This document shows positions 27,292 to 37,644 of a stretch of DNA of 64,000 nucleotides, in pieces (position 1 is the stretch's first letter; each line of letters opens with the position of its first letter). This DNA comes from Candidatus Sumerlaeota bacterium (GTDB taxonomy: Bacteria; Sumerlaeota; Sumerlaeia; Sumerlaeales; Sumerlaeaceae): assembly GCA_017161655.1 (NCBI GenBank), contig JADFCV010000001.1, forward strand, positions 342,164 to 406,163, given 5' to 3'. A model generated the notes under the pieces. It made no database searches and was not told the DNA's origin. It was given only the letters and a program-made list of their open reading frames with translations. A program made the translations under genes and the position numbers.

Positions 27292-27330
27292 AAGTCCCTT
27301 TTACATATACACACCGGTAGATGGTCAAGC

Positions 27331-28443
27331 ATGACTAAGAGAGCAAAGCGGAAAGTTCTCATCGCGGCGGGGGGCACTGGGGGACATATCTTGCCGGCTA
27401 TCGCCCTGGGACATGCCCTTGAGGAGCGAGGTGATGTAAGCGTCTCTTACCTTTGTGGCGAGCGCCCTGTCGAACTGGATTTGTACCGGCGCGAGAATAT
27501 AGAGCCGTTCGTTATGCCGGTGCGTCAGCTGGGCAAATCAGTAACGGAGCGGGTTCGTGGCCTTTACGCCGCTGCATCGGTGGCTTGGCATTGCGTGAGG
27601 CTCATTCAGAAGCAAGGCATCGACATTGTCGTTGGCATGGGCGGCTATGTCTCGGGTCCAGCGCTTCTTGCTGGCATTTTGTGTGGTAGCTCTACGGTAA
27701 TCCATGAGGCCAATTCGGTTCCAGGAAAGACAAATCGCTGGGTTGCTCCGTGGGTCACTGCAGTTGCTGTAAATTTCCCTTCCACGGCCTCGCAGCTGCG
27801 AAGCAAACGGTGCCACATTATCGGGATGCCAATCAGAAAACGTATTTGGTGCGGTTCGCGCGAAAAGGGGATAGAACTGTTTCGGCTCGATCCTCGCAAA
27901 CGAACTCTTCTTGTCGTTGGCGGAAGCCAAGGCGCGCGCTATCTCTATCATTCACTTGTGGCATCATTGCCCTTCTTAGATAAGCCAGCGTTTGAAGATT
28001 TGCAGCTCTTGTGGAGCGCAGGGACAAATAATTATGACGAGCTTGTGAGGGCAGTAGATGAGCTCCAACTTCGCTATTTGAACGTGAAAGTTGTTCCTTT
28101 TATAACAGAAATGGAACATGCGCTAGCGTGTGCTGATGCGGCCATTTCACGTGCTGGCGCCAGTACCATTGCAGAGCTGCTCGCAACAGGTGTGTACGCC
28201 CTCTATATTCCTCTTCCGTCCGCAATCTATGATCACCAGCGGCGCAACGCCGAGGAGCTTGTGCGAGCAGGGGTTGGTATGATGCTCCTTGAGCAAGAGA
28301 TGTCGCCTGAGCGTGTTGCATCGCGAGTTGAACAGCTCTTTGCCGATGCTCCGAACAGACGAGAGGCGGTGAAAGAAGCCGGGGAAATTCACCGCATGGC
28401 TGCCAGCAAACTGGCGAATTTGGTTTGCGAAATGCCTGCTTGA
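27331..28443 (+). CDS. murG: UDP-GlcNAc--undecaprenyl-PP-MurNAc-pentapeptide GlcNAc transferase
   Basis: 'KVLIAAGGTGGHILPAIALGHALEERG', 'GMGGYVSGPALLAG', 'HEANSVPGKTNRWVA', 'AISRAGASTIAELLATG'. Confidence 0.94.
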   Translation: MTKRAKRKVLIAAGGTGGHILPAIALGHALEERGDVSVSYLCGERPVELDLYRRENIEPFVMPVRQLGKSVTERVRGLYAAASVAWHCVRLIQKQGIDIVVGMGGYVSGPALLAGILCGSSTVIHEANSVPGKTNRWVAPWVTAVAVNFPSTASQLRSKRCHIIGMPIRKRIWCGSREKGIELFRLDPRKRTLLVVGGSQGARYLYHSLVASLPFLDKPAFEDLQLLWSAGTNNYDELVRAVDELQLRYLNVKVVPFITEMEHALACADAAISRAGASTIAELLATGVYALYIPLPSAIYDHQRRNAEELVRAGVGMMLLEQEMSPERVASRVEQLFADAPNRREAVKEAGEIHRMAASKLANLVCEMPA

Positions 28444-29029
28444 ACAAGCAACGGGGGATGGTTCGCATCCCATGCGGCTCTATGCTTATTACGCGTGGCG
28501 ACTAGATGTGGTGGAAAGGTTCGCCTCCCCGCCGCTGGCGAGCACGAGTCGGGTTGTATCAGGGACATTAGAAGCAATGTGAATTCGAAATCACGATCTC
28601 CTCACCTCCTGTGTCGCGGGCCGAAGAAGTCTGACGAAACTGGTTACTTGAGCTAGAATAGAACCGGCCTATGTTTGCAGGGCTTCTTGTCTTCCTACGT
28701 AGGCAAATGCAGCGTATGCGCTCCAACGGTACAACAACGACACCCCTAGGCCGGCCGATCATTATATGCCGTGAGGCGTGTCCCGACAGCATATCCTTTA
28801 GGACTCAGGAAGCCCCGAAAACCGCAAGATTTGTGAGCAATGGAGACCTGGAAAAGTCTTTGTGAGACTGTTAGATTGGCTCACAATGCATGATCTTGCG
28901 AGAGCCGGCAAAGATAGCTTCGCAAAGTACTTCTCATCCCTGTTTGTTCGATACCGAAAAGCCACTCGAACACGAACCGAATCCCTCTGTAGCAGAAATA
29001 AGAGGATGACTCGACGGGTGAGACACAGC

Positions 29030-30400
29030 ATGAGGAGCACGAAAGAGTACTACACGCCGGACCTTGCTCGGCTAAAGAATCTCTCCACTGAGGCCAAGGT
29101 TATTCCTTTAGCCGAAGCGACAGCGTTGTTGGACGGTGGCGAGCTTCCTTCACTGTCCCTCGCTGAGGTCGCCAGTCTCGTAAAAACCGTTCTTCAAGAC
29201 CCTGGTGGCGAGGTGACGCGTCTTATCCTCGAGAAAGCGAGCGCCGTACGGCGTGCACTCTTCGGCGACGCTGTGGTTCCTATGGCCCCTGTCGAAATCG
29301 CTAATACTTGTGCATCAGATTGTGTCTTTTGTGGATGGCGGATTTCTAACCGCGAGATGAAGCGCCTCCGCATGCCAGATGACCTTATTCTGCTTCAGGT
29401 CGACTACCTATTGGAACTCGGCATTCACTATATCGAGTTCGTTTCGGGAGATGACTTAACAGCGGTTCGTCAGCAGCTGCCTCGATTGCTCGCCGAAACG
29501 CAGAAGCTCTTCGAAAGTCGCCGTATCCACGGCAAGACATGTTTTTGCACGATGGCCCTCACCGAGCGGCAATATGTGGACCTGCGCGACGCTGGGGCGG
29601 ATGCTATGATTGTGTGGCAAGAGACGTATGACCCAGAGGTTTTCAGGCAGTATGTGACCGACGGGCCAAAGTCTTTTGGCATCCGTGATGATTGGAGTTT
29701 AAACCCGGGTGGCGACGGATGGCTTTTTCGCTATCAGTCGCAAGAGCGCGCTTTGCGCGCAGGACTCGAAGTGGCTCTTGGAACGATGCTTGGGTTGAAT
29801 CCTGATCTTACGTTTGAGTTTGTTGCAACTGTCGACCATGCGCGGTATTTGTTGGAGAATTATCCAATCACAGCGGATCACCCCCTCATTATCGGCATGC
29901 CCATTTGGAATCCTATTCCTACGCGCTCAGCGGATTTGCGCCGTGATGATTTACCGAGTATGGAGCAAGTGTTTCCCTTGTTCGCAGCTTTGTACTTGCT
30001 CAGCTTGCCTTCGCCGGCGACGTGGGTCTTTCCCAATTGTCGTGTGCCGCTCTCTGTTCAGGTCGAAGCAGCGCGCGTCGCGGGAGCTTTTACCTCTACG
30101 GAAGTCAAGCTGGGACCAGGAGGATATCTACCGTCGGTCATTCACAAAATGGAAATGCGTGGGGAGGATACACTTGCTCTTCGCAAGCGGTTGGCCACAC
30201 TGCTTCGCGACGCGGGCGAGAATGTGGACGAGTTAGCGCGCTCGCTCGACGAGCGAGAGCAATTCGTGCACCACTACCACGCTCATGAGACCTACCTGCG
30301 AGCGCTGGCACAGGCTGGACTGCAGGTCGTGAGGGGTGTGCGCATTCCGGCCTCCCCTGAAGCTGCTTCTACGGACGGGCACGCCGTGGCGTACAGTTAG
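29030..30400 (+). CDS. ThiH/HydG-like radical SAM protein of unknown function
   Basis: CX3CX2C in 'VEIANTCASDCVFCGWRISN', 'AMIVWQETYDPEVFRQYV', 'RALRAGLEVALGTMLGLN' in ThiH/HydG order; start uncertain (28862-29030). Confidence 0.85.
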   Translation: MRSTKEYYTPDLARLKNLSTEAKVIPLAEATALLDGGELPSLSLAEVASLVKTVLQDPGGEVTRLILEKASAVRRALFGDAVVPMAPVEIANTCASDCVFCGWRISNREMKRLRMPDDLILLQVDYLLELGIHYIEFVSGDDLTAVRQQLPRLLAETQKLFESRRIHGKTCFCTMALTERQYVDLRDAGADAMIVWQETYDPEVFRQYVTDGPKSFGIRDDWSLNPGGDGWLFRYQSQERALRAGLEVALGTMLGLNPDLTFEFVATVDHARYLLENYPITADHPLIIGMPIWNPIPTRSADLRRDDLPSMEQVFPLFAALYLLSLPSPATWVFPNCRVPLSVQVEAARVAGAFTSTEVKLGPGGYLPSVIHKMEMRGEDTLALRKRLATLLRDAGENVDELARSLDEREQFVHHYHAHETYLRALAQAGLQVVRGVRIPASPEAASTDGHAVAYS

Positions 30401-30402
30401 AG

Positions 30403-30909
30403 TTAGCGCACGCGTCCGAAGTCGTCTTCCACTCGTACGATGTCATCCTCATCGCTAGGAAAGGACGGATCTACACTTTGCCAGATTTCAGCGATTCGTC
30501 CCCACCCCTGGAGACCGGTGAGTCGATGCCACGCACCGCATGGAATACGAATGATCTCACCCGTGTTGAAGACAAGGGATTCAAGGCTTGAGCCGTCTGG
30601 GCCAATTTCGATTTTTACCGGGCCGTCAATCACACGCCAATGCTCGCTGCGCCGATGGTGATATTGAAGTGATAGACGTTTGCCGGGTGCTACGAGCAAA
30701 ATTTTCGGATCGAGGCGGAGGCCAGTGTCAAAACGAGGGACTTCTGTGTCTTTCCAATAGGCTTCGTAAAAGCGCTGAAGACAGTTTTCGCTAAACCGCA
30801 AAAAGCCTCCCCACGGCCGATCCGCGGATGAGAGGTCTTCCAATATTTCGAGACCAAAACCTCTCGCCTCAGCTTTCAGGCGCTCAAAAAGCCAATGTTT
30901 TAGTTCCAC
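30403..30909 (-). CDS. Cupin, phosphomannose isomerase type II-like
   Basis: 'DRPWGGFLRF', 'ILLVAPGKRLSLQYHHRRSEHWRVIDGPVKIEI', 'IRIPCGAWHRLTGL', 'EDDIVRVEDDFGR'. Confidence 0.85.
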   Translation of the reverse strand: MELKHWLFERLKAEARGFGLEILEDLSSADRPWGGFLRFSENCLQRFYEAYWKDTEVPRFDTGLRLDPKILLVAPGKRLSLQYHHRRSEHWRVIDGPVKIEIGPDGSSLESLVFNTGEIIRIPCGAWHRLTGLQGWGRIAEIWQSVDPSFPSDEDDIVRVEDDFGRVR

Positions 30910-31011
30910 TTTTTTCTAACTCCTTCCTGGGAAAGCTAACTCCTTGATCTAGGATTCAAGCGGGTTTGCAACATCCAAAGGTCACTCCCGCAAACGACTA
31001 TTTGAACCTAT

Positions 31012-33261
31012 CTAGAGAAGGTCATAAGGATCGACGTCTACGACAATTTGAATTTTGCTGTGACCTCTCGTCTTTGAGAACGCCTCGATCGCTTGCCGCG
31101 TGATTTTTCGCATCTCTGTAGCATGATCCCCACGCATTAAGGCGCGCCAACGATATTTGCCCTCCAGTTTTTGCAACGGAGCTGGGGTGGGGCCCAGAAC
31201 GGTGATCTGATCGCGATGCGGGTAAGCCAGGTCCTTGAGAATGCCGACGAATTGACGGAAGAGGTCTTCGCTTATCTCCGGATCGGATCCGACTCCAAGA
31301 AATGCAATCAGTCGAGAAAATGGTGGAAATCGCAAAACTTTGCGCACGCGAATCTCCTTTTCGAAGAATCCCGCATAATCATGGTTCTGTGCATAGCGCA
31401 CGGCGTAGTGATAGGGCACGTACGTCTGAATCATGACTTTGCCAGGAGAGTCGCCTCGGCCTGCTCTCCCAGCCACTTGTGTCAGCAAGGAAAAAGCTCG
31501 TTCTGCTGCGCGAAAATCTGGTTGAAAAAGCGACACATCCGCAAGGGGCACCACCACCAACGCAATCCCTTCGACATGTATGCCCCGCGCGATCATCTGT
31601 GTCCCGATGATAATGTCCACTTCTCTGCGGCAGATTTTCTCCCATGTTTCAATGTGGGCGGTGCGCCTACGCATGGTATCGAAATCGATCCGTAGAAGCC
31701 TTTTTTCCGGAAAGAGACGAGCTAATTCTTCCTCGATACGCTGAGTGCCCACACCAACCATCGAGAGCTCGCTGTTTTCGCAATAGGGACAAGTCGTCGG
31801 ACGTCGCTGCGAGAAGCCGCAATAGTGGCACACCAAACGGTCGCCGACCTTGTGATAGGTGAGCGCCACGTCGCAATGTTCGCAAGAAAGAGACCGTTTG
31901 CATTCCAGGCAGATGACAAAGTTAAAAAAACCACGCCGATTAAGAAAAACCAGTACCTGATTGCCATCGGCCAGGGCTGCTTTCATAGCAGCAACGACCT
32001 CGGGAACCAGCAAGGCAGTCTCTTGTTCCATCTGGACCTTTTCTGTAAGATCAATAATCGAAATCGGCGGAAGAGGGCGCCCGTCAATGCGCTCTTTCAG
32101 AGTCAACAGCTCAAACTTGCCTGTCACCGCTTTATGATAGGTTTCGACGCTAGGCGTAGCGCTTCCGAGTAAGACTGCGGCATCTTTTAAATGAGCGTGG
32201 ACAATCGCGACGTCTCGAGCATGATAGCGCGGCGCCGTGTCTTGCTTGTATGTTGGCTCATGCTCTTCATCCACGATAATGATGCGAAGGTTTTGCAGTG
32301 GAGCAAAAACAGCCGAGCGCGCACCAATCAGGATGCGACATTGCCCTTTCTCAATGCGCAACCATAGATCGAACTTTTGGCCCAGTGTAAGGCGCGAATG
32401 ATAGACTCCGACAAGTTCTCCAAATCGTCTGCGAAAACGATCTACGGTCTGCGGAGTCAGCGAGATTTCTGGTACGAGAACAATCGCAGACCCACCCTGT
32501 TCCACTGCGTGTGCAATGGCCTGAAGATAGATTTCTGTTTTCCCACTCCCCGTGACTCCATGAAGAAGGAAGGTTCGGTGCTTCCGTAAGTCGAGCTGAG
32601 ACTTGACCGCCTGGAGGACTTGGCGCTGCGCATGAGTCAGTTCCAGTGGCGCTTCAGCTTCCAGCCTTCCAGGATAGTCGTCGTGGCGCTCGACAACCTC
32701 CTCTCTCCATTCCAAGATACCAGCACTGAAAAGTCTGCGTAGGACAGAATCCGACACTCCTAGCGAAGAGCGTAGTTCTTCTGCTGAAGCCTCGCCGCCG
32801 CGGTTCTTCAGCCATTTGACGACAGCAGCTTGTTTGGGAGTGAGCTGCGTCGGGGCTATGTCTTTCTCAACTAGGCACAGCCGTCGCTGGGTTTTCGAAG
32901 AGACCTCATTGAAACCAATAAAGGAAACGCATGCTAATGTTTGACCGAACGGAGCGAGATAGTACTCGCTCATCCAACGAGCTAAATCAAACGACCCATG
33001 ATCGAGCAAAAACTCCGGAGTGATAACGCGCTCGATTGGCCGGATCTTCCCAAGGGGAAGTGCGTCGACGGTGCTTTTCAAACTAACGATGCATCCTCGA
33101 ACACGCCGTTTTCCAAAAGGAACAACAACCAAACGCCCTGCACGAGCAGATGATTCAAGCAGCGGAGGGACCTCGTAGGTGAACAGTCCATCAACGGGTT
33201 CGTCCACTGCAACGTCAGCGTAGAGCTTTGGTGTCCTCTCGTTCACTTGCATCGGCGGCAT
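31012..33261 (-). CDS. priA: Primosomal protein N' (PriA helicase)
   Basis: 'LLHGVTGSGKTEIYLQAI', 'IIVDEEHEPTYKQDTAPRYHARDVA', Zn cysteines 'CLECKRSLSCEHCDVALTYH...CHYCGFSQRRPTTCPYC'; start may extend to 33393. Confidence 0.94.
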   Translation of the reverse strand: MPPMQVNERTPKLYADVAVDEPVDGLFTYEVPPLLESSARAGRLVVVPFGKRRVRGCIVSLKSTVDALPLGKIRPIERVITPEFLLDHGSFDLARWMSEYYLAPFGQTLACVSFIGFNEVSSKTQRRLCLVEKDIAPTQLTPKQAAVVKWLKNRGGEASAEELRSSLGVSDSVLRRLFSAGILEWREEVVERHDDYPGRLEAEAPLELTHAQRQVLQAVKSQLDLRKHRTFLLHGVTGSGKTEIYLQAIAHAVEQGGSAIVLVPEISLTPQTVDRFRRRFGELVGVYHSRLTLGQKFDLWLRIEKGQCRILIGARSAVFAPLQNLRIIIVDEEHEPTYKQDTAPRYHARDVAIVHAHLKDAAVLLGSATPSVETYHKAVTGKFELLTLKERIDGRPLPPISIIDLTEKVQMEQETALLVPEVVAAMKAALADGNQVLVFLNRRGFFNFVICLECKRSLSCEHCDVALTYHKVGDRLVCHYCGFSQRRPTTCPYCENSELSMVGVGTQRIEEELARLFPEKRLLRIDFDTMRRRTAHIETWEKICRREVDIIIGTQMIARGIHVEGIALVVVPLADVSLFQPDFRAAERAFSLLTQVAGRAGRGDSPGKVMIQTYVPYHYAVRYAQNHDYAGFFEKEIRVRKVLRFPPFSRLIAFLGVGSDPEISEDLFRQFVGILKDLAYPHRDQITVLGPTPAPLQKLEGKYRWRALMRGDHATEMRKITRQAIEAFSKTRGHSKIQIVVDVDPYDLL

Positions 33262-33423
33262 GTCAGTGCGCGGGACAATCCTGGAGTGTTGTCCCGCGAA
33301 TCCATTTGGAGTCGGATGCCATCTAGCATTTCCGCTCTTGCGGTTTGGTACAAGCGCAATGTTGGTTAAGGGCCGTACTGGTTTTTCTTGCACAGGATAA
33401 CGCTTCTAACGCATCTACATGCC

Positions 33424-34086
33424 ATGCGCTTGATACTAGGTTGGATCCTTAGTTATGTCTTCGGTTCGATTCCCACAGGCTTGCTTGTGGCGAAATTGGC
33501 TGGTGATCTCGATATCCGCGACTATGGAAGCGGCAATATCGGAGCAACAAACGTTGCACGAGTCCTGGGGAAAAAGTGGGGAGCCATTGTGCTGGCGCTT
33601 GATATTCTCAAGGGATTCGTGCCAGTGGCGATTATTCCCTCACTTCTGGGATTACCCACGCGGGAGACTGGATTGGTCGAGATCACAATCGGTGCCGCTG
33701 CAGTTTTGGGGCATTGCTTTAGTGTCTTTCTTCGCCTCAAGGGTGGCAAGGGTGTGGCCACAGCAATCGGTGTTTTTCTAGCCATAGCTCCACTGCAAAT
33801 TATCCTGCTAACAGTCATTGGACTTATTCTCATTGCTTGGAAAGGCTACGTGTCGTTAGCGTCCATTCTTTGTGCCGCGCTTTTGCCTTTCTTCTTGTAT
33901 TTCTCGCACCAGCCACTCGCTGTGCTCCTTGTCGCAGAGATCCTTGCTGCGCTCGTGATTATTAAGCACTGGTCAAACATGCTAAGGTTGGTCCGAGGTG
34001 AGGAGATTCCTGTTTGGCAGGAATCCCCCAATGAAAAGGACAGCGAGCATATTCCAATCACACGGGACGGAGACAGGAACGCCTGA
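33424..34086 (+). CDS. plsY: Acyl-phosphate:glycerol-3-phosphate acyltransferase
   Basis: 'SYVFGSIPTGLLVAKLAG-DLDIRDYGSGNIGATNVARVLGKKWG', 'LRLKGGKGVATAIGVFLA'. Confidence 0.94.
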   Translation: MRLILGWILSYVFGSIPTGLLVAKLAGDLDIRDYGSGNIGATNVARVLGKKWGAIVLALDILKGFVPVAIIPSLLGLPTRETGLVEITIGAAAVLGHCFSVFLRLKGGKGVATAIGVFLAIAPLQIILLTVIGLILIAWKGYVSLASILCAALLPFFLYFSHQPLAVLLVAEILAALVIIKHWSNMLRLVRGEEIPVWQESPNEKDSEHIPITRDGDRNA

Positions 34087-34088
34087 CC

Positions 34089-35096
34089 ATGGAACGAATA
34101 ACAGTCTTCGGCGCAGGCGCGTGGGGGGCAACGCTTGCGGATCTCTTGGCGCGAAAAGGATTTCCTGTCAAAGTCTGGGACGTCGATGTTGAACTGCTTG
34201 CTCAATTAGCGACGACACGTCGCCGCGGCAAACCACCTGCTTTAGTTGTGCATGAATCCGTTGCTTTTGAAAAGGACCTGGCTGCTGCTGCGGTTGATGC
34301 TGACGTCTGGGTTTGCGTTGTTCCGTCGTTTGCTGTGAGGGAGCTGTGTCGAAATCTTCGAGCCAGCATGGGGGGAGTGGGGCAGCGCGTCTTTGTAAAC
34401 TGCGCCAAGGGTATAGAAGAAATTACGCTAGCGACCCCCAGCGTCATTTATGCAGAAGAATTTGGACAACAGCATTTGGCACGCTACGCAGTGTTATCAG
34501 GGCCAAGTCACGCGGAAGAGGTTTGTTTGGGAATTCCCACCAGCGTCGTGTCTGCTTCCGACGACGTGGCGACGGCACGTCGGGTTCAATCTCTTTTCGG
34601 GACCCGTGTTTTTCGTGTCTACACGCAAGAAGACCGCATTGGGGTGGAGATGGGGGCAGCTCTCAAGAATGTCATTGCTATTGCTGCGGGAGCGTGTGAC
34701 GGACTCGGTTTTGGCGACAACACGAAGGCGGCACTCATCACCCGCGGCCTGGCGGAGATCACTCGTGCAGCATGCGCCTTGGGGGCGTCACCTCAGACTC
34801 TTGCAGGACTTGCAGGCTTAGGAGACCTTATTGTCACTGCAATGAGCCGACACAGTCGCAACAGGCTCTTTGGTGAACTTTTGGCCAGGGGGCGAAGTGT
34901 CACAGACGCCTTAAAAGAAGTCGGTGCCGTCGTGGAAGGGTATCGGACTTGCCGTTCGGCTCACATGCTCAGTCAGAAAATTGGAGTGGACATGCCAATT
35001 ACGGCGGCGATTTATGGAGTGCTGTTTGAAGGTACAAGCATTCAAGACGCGACGGCCCAACTACTTGACCGAGACCCAAAACCTGAGATCTACTAG
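34089..35096 (+). CDS. gpsA: NAD(P)-dependent glycerol-3-phosphate dehydrogenase
   Basis: 'ITVFGAGAWGATLADLLARKGFPVKVW', 'SGPSHAEEVCLGIPTSVVSAS', 'GAALKNVIAIAAGACDGLGFGDNTKAALITRGLAE'. Confidence 0.95.
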   Translation: MERITVFGAGAWGATLADLLARKGFPVKVWDVDVELLAQLATTRRRGKPPALVVHESVAFEKDLAAAAVDADVWVCVVPSFAVRELCRNLRASMGGVGQRVFVNCAKGIEEITLATPSVIYAEEFGQQHLARYAVLSGPSHAEEVCLGIPTSVVSASDDVATARRVQSLFGTRVFRVYTQEDRIGVEMGAALKNVIAIAAGACDGLGFGDNTKAALITRGLAEITRAACALGASPQTLAGLAGLGDLIVTAMSRHSRNRLFGELLARGRSVTDALKEVGAVVEGYRTCRSAHMLSQKIGVDMPITAAIYGVLFEGTSIQDATAQLLDRDPKPEIY

Positions 35097-36088
35097 CGCA
35101 GTAATTTCTTCCAGAATTGTGCAAAGATCTGTCGGTAAGCACGCATTCGCTCCCGATTCTGGGAATGACAAGCAGAAAAGAGAACTGAGCCAACGCTCAA
35201 GAGAGTCATGCGTAGAGCCAAATCCATCAGGATGGAGTATCGCACTCCAACTCTCCGCCAACGTGGGCAATGAAGTTCTAAGAACGTGTCTAATCCGCGA
35301 AAGAACCTTGTGATTGCCAAAGCCCGGTTCTCAAGCGACGGTTCTCCCTGGCTGTGGATAATCGAAATCCGCGGGTCTTGGATAATCTCATAGCCCGCGT
35401 TCTTCAGTCGGAAGCAAAGATCGGTATCTTCGGCGTAAAGGAAATAAGAGGGAGAGAATCCCTCGATCTCATCCCACGCTTTCTTAGGAATTAGCATGGC
35501 ACTCCCCATGACCCAGTCCACAGTCCGAGGTTTTAAGTGTGGCTTGTAGAGGCTAGGGAACCCGTATGCTTTGCGGAGTTTCTTCAAGAGACCCGACAAC
35601 AAGCTGTGATAGAGCCAATAGGTGAGTGGGCCTGGAAACTTATATGTCGAGCGCTGAAGAGTTCCGTTCTCGTTGTAGAGTGCTGGCGCGAGAACTCCTA
35701 TGCGCACTCCAGATTCTCTTAATTTGGCGAAGGAGTTGAGCCAGGCCTCCATCATATCGGGGGGAACAATCGTATCGGGATTAAGAATGCAAAGCATCGG
35801 TGCGTGAGCGTATTGCGCTCCAACATTACAGCCCAGGCCATAGCCCATATTCTCTGCGTTCCGAACAATGCGCACGGGCAGACCTTCCAGATTCCGCCAA
35901 TCGTCACTGGGCGAGGCATTATCGACCACAATAATCTCTATGGGTATGTTTTGGCATGTTAGCGATTCAACACATCTGCGGACGAATTTGCTGGTTTCAT
36001 AGTTCACGATAATTACTGAAACGGAGGGGAGAGCGTCCTCCGCTTGCTGTTTAAGTGAAAACGGTTCTCTTGGTTCTATGTGTTGCAT
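35093..36088 (-). CDS. Family 2 glycosyltransferase (rhamnosyltransferase-like)
   Basis: 'VSVIIVNYETSKFVRRCVESLTCQNIPIEIIVVDNASPSD', 'CILNPDTIVPPDMM', 'SYFLYAEDTDLCFRLKNAGYEI'. Confidence 0.9.
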   Translation of the reverse strand: MQHIEPREPFSLKQQAEDALPSVSVIIVNYETSKFVRRCVESLTCQNIPIEIIVVDNASPSDDWRNLEGLPVRIVRNAENMGYGLGCNVGAQYAHAPMLCILNPDTIVPPDMMEAWLNSFAKLRESGVRIGVLAPALYNENGTLQRSTYKFPGPLTYWLYHSLLSGLLKKLRKAYGFPSLYKPHLKPRTVDWVMGSAMLIPKKAWDEIEGFSPSYFLYAEDTDLCFRLKNAGYEIIQDPRISIIHSQGEPSLENRALAITRFFRGLDTFLELHCPRWRRVGVRYSILMDLALRMTLLSVGSVLFSACHSQNRERMRAYRQIFAQFWKKLLR

Positions 36089-36093
36089 TGTCT

Positions 36094-37644
36094 TTAATCA
36101 GCGAGAGTCGCCTCTGACTCCTCCAATCTTTTTTGGAGCTCACCGTTTTTTCTGCAGAATAGGCGGAAACGATCGAGTTTGGGCAATGCGGGATGAGCCC
36201 AATAATGATGGTAAAACCACCGGATGATCGGATGGCTTGCAGGAGCGGGCACATCTCGCGTATCCATAACAAGAAGCTCTGGGGGGGTTCGCTGGAAATC
36301 TTGTAGTGTCCGGCGCGTGAGTGTCTGCGTTGTTGGCCCCCAAAGCACCGGAATACAGAAAAAAACGCCGCTGGCAGGACGTCGTTGCGCTGATTCGTAA
36401 AGTGTCGGCGCAGTTCCCCAAACGTAGAGTGTCTCGGTGGGATGTAGAAATTCGCGAAGTTGTTTTCCTATGAAAGCTTCGTTTACGAAACCTGGACCGT
36501 ATTTCGCATAAGACCACAGTTCTGGTGGTCGCAAATAGAACGGCGCCTGAGTGAGCATCTGGCAAATTATCAGTGCGCCAACGAGAACGTATATCCACTG
36601 GCGGCCGCTGTGGCCTCTGAAACATCTTTGTGCGCATATCGCGCTTCCCGCGAGTATGCACCAGAACGGCAGCCAGAGTTGATAGTAATGAGGGTAGAAT
36701 CGACCCGGTAGAGAATAGGCTAAAAAAGTGCTACAAGCCCAGGCTCCTAGCCATAACCTCGTTTCTCTGTTGCTCCACCCAATCACGTAATAGATGCCGA
36801 TGCCCGCCAGGATAATTGTTGGTAAGACATTTAACGCTGCTTGAGGAAGCAAGCGTAATGGCGACAAACCGGAAATGACGTTTGCTAAAGGATTCTTACT
36901 GTATTCAGCTCCCCACTGAACCAAAGTGAGGTACGCATCGTAGGTAGTATTTTGGACAATGAAAACTGTTAAACAGATAACACATGGCAAAATAACACCC
37001 ACCGCAAAAACAAGAAGGTAGAAAACCAAACGGCGCTTTTCGCCCAACTGTTTTTGCTGCCAGTGATACACCCATGCAGCGCCCAACAGCGCTACGTGCG
37101 GAACCATAACGGTCTTGAGAAGACAACCTAATCCCAGCAAAGTGCCCGCTAGAAATGCCATTAGGGTGCGTTGCCTTTTCTGGACGGTTGCCAGAAGAAA
37201 CACCATAGCCCACACGACACATGTGTTCATGAACACTTCAACATTGGGCTGATTTGCTTGCAGCAAGCAATCGGCAGCAACCAATGTCCAGATAACGGCT
37301 GATGTGATTGCTGCTCTCTCGGAACGGAAAAGCTTTTTAGAGAGCAAGAAAACTCCTATGAGGGTCAGAACCGTTGCGATGGTCCATAAGACATACCGGG
37401 CGAGAAATGGATTCGTTGTCCAAAGTGCAGCCAATGCGTAGATCCAATATACGGCGGGGGGCTTGATGTCCCAAACATCTGCGTAAAGCCGTTTGCCGTG
37501 CAACAGTTCTTGTGCAACTACCCAATAAGTCGAAAGGTCTGTTTCTGGAGGCTCACTCCACGTGCGGAGCCTCATGAGCATAAGCAGCCCCACGCATGAG
37601 ATCAGAATACTCCCGCGTAGGCGTTGCAGCCCTTGAGGTGTCAT
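36094..37644 (-). CDS. GT-C (ArnT/GT39-like) integral membrane glycosyltransferase
   Basis: Many TM segments; 'LLHGKRLYADVWDIKPPAVYWIYALAAL' typical PMT/GT39 N-terminal loop; start at 37644 gives ATGA overlap with prmA. Confidence 0.8.
   Translation of the reverse strand: MTPQGLQRLRGSILISCVGLLMLMRLRTWSEPPETDLSTYWVVAQELLHGKRLYADVWDIKPPAVYWIYALAALWTTNPFLARYVLWTIATVLTLIGVFLLSKKLFRSERAAITSAVIWTLVAADCLLQANQPNVEVFMNTCVVWAMVFLLATVQKRQRTLMAFLAGTLLGLGCLLKTVMVPHVALLGAAWVYHWQQKQLGEKRRLVFYLLVFAVGVILPCVICLTVFIVQNTTYDAYLTLVQWGAEYSKNPLANVISGLSPLRLLPQAALNVLPTIILAGIGIYYVIGWSNRETRLWLGAWACSTFLAYSLPGRFYPHYYQLWLPFWCILAGSAICAQRCFRGHSGRQWIYVLVGALIICQMLTQAPFYLRPPELWSYAKYGPGFVNEAFIGKQLREFLHPTETLYVWGTAPTLYESAQRRPASGVFFCIPVLWGPTTQTLTRRTLQDFQRTPPELLVMDTRDVPAPASHPIIRWFYHHYWAHPALPKLDRFRLFCRKNGELQKRLEESEATLAD

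Noticed and set aside
26995-27330. 112-aa N-terminal extension of murG in the ORF track
   Set aside because: MurG homology begins at ATG 27331 (KVLIAAGGTGGH); the extension overlaps a lipoprotein gene on the other strand and is not MurG-like.
33262-33393. 44-aa N-terminal extension of PriA
   Set aside because: PriA-like sequence begins near 'KLYADVAVDEPVDGLFTYEVPP'; the extension runs into the plsY upstream region. Kept only as an alternative start.
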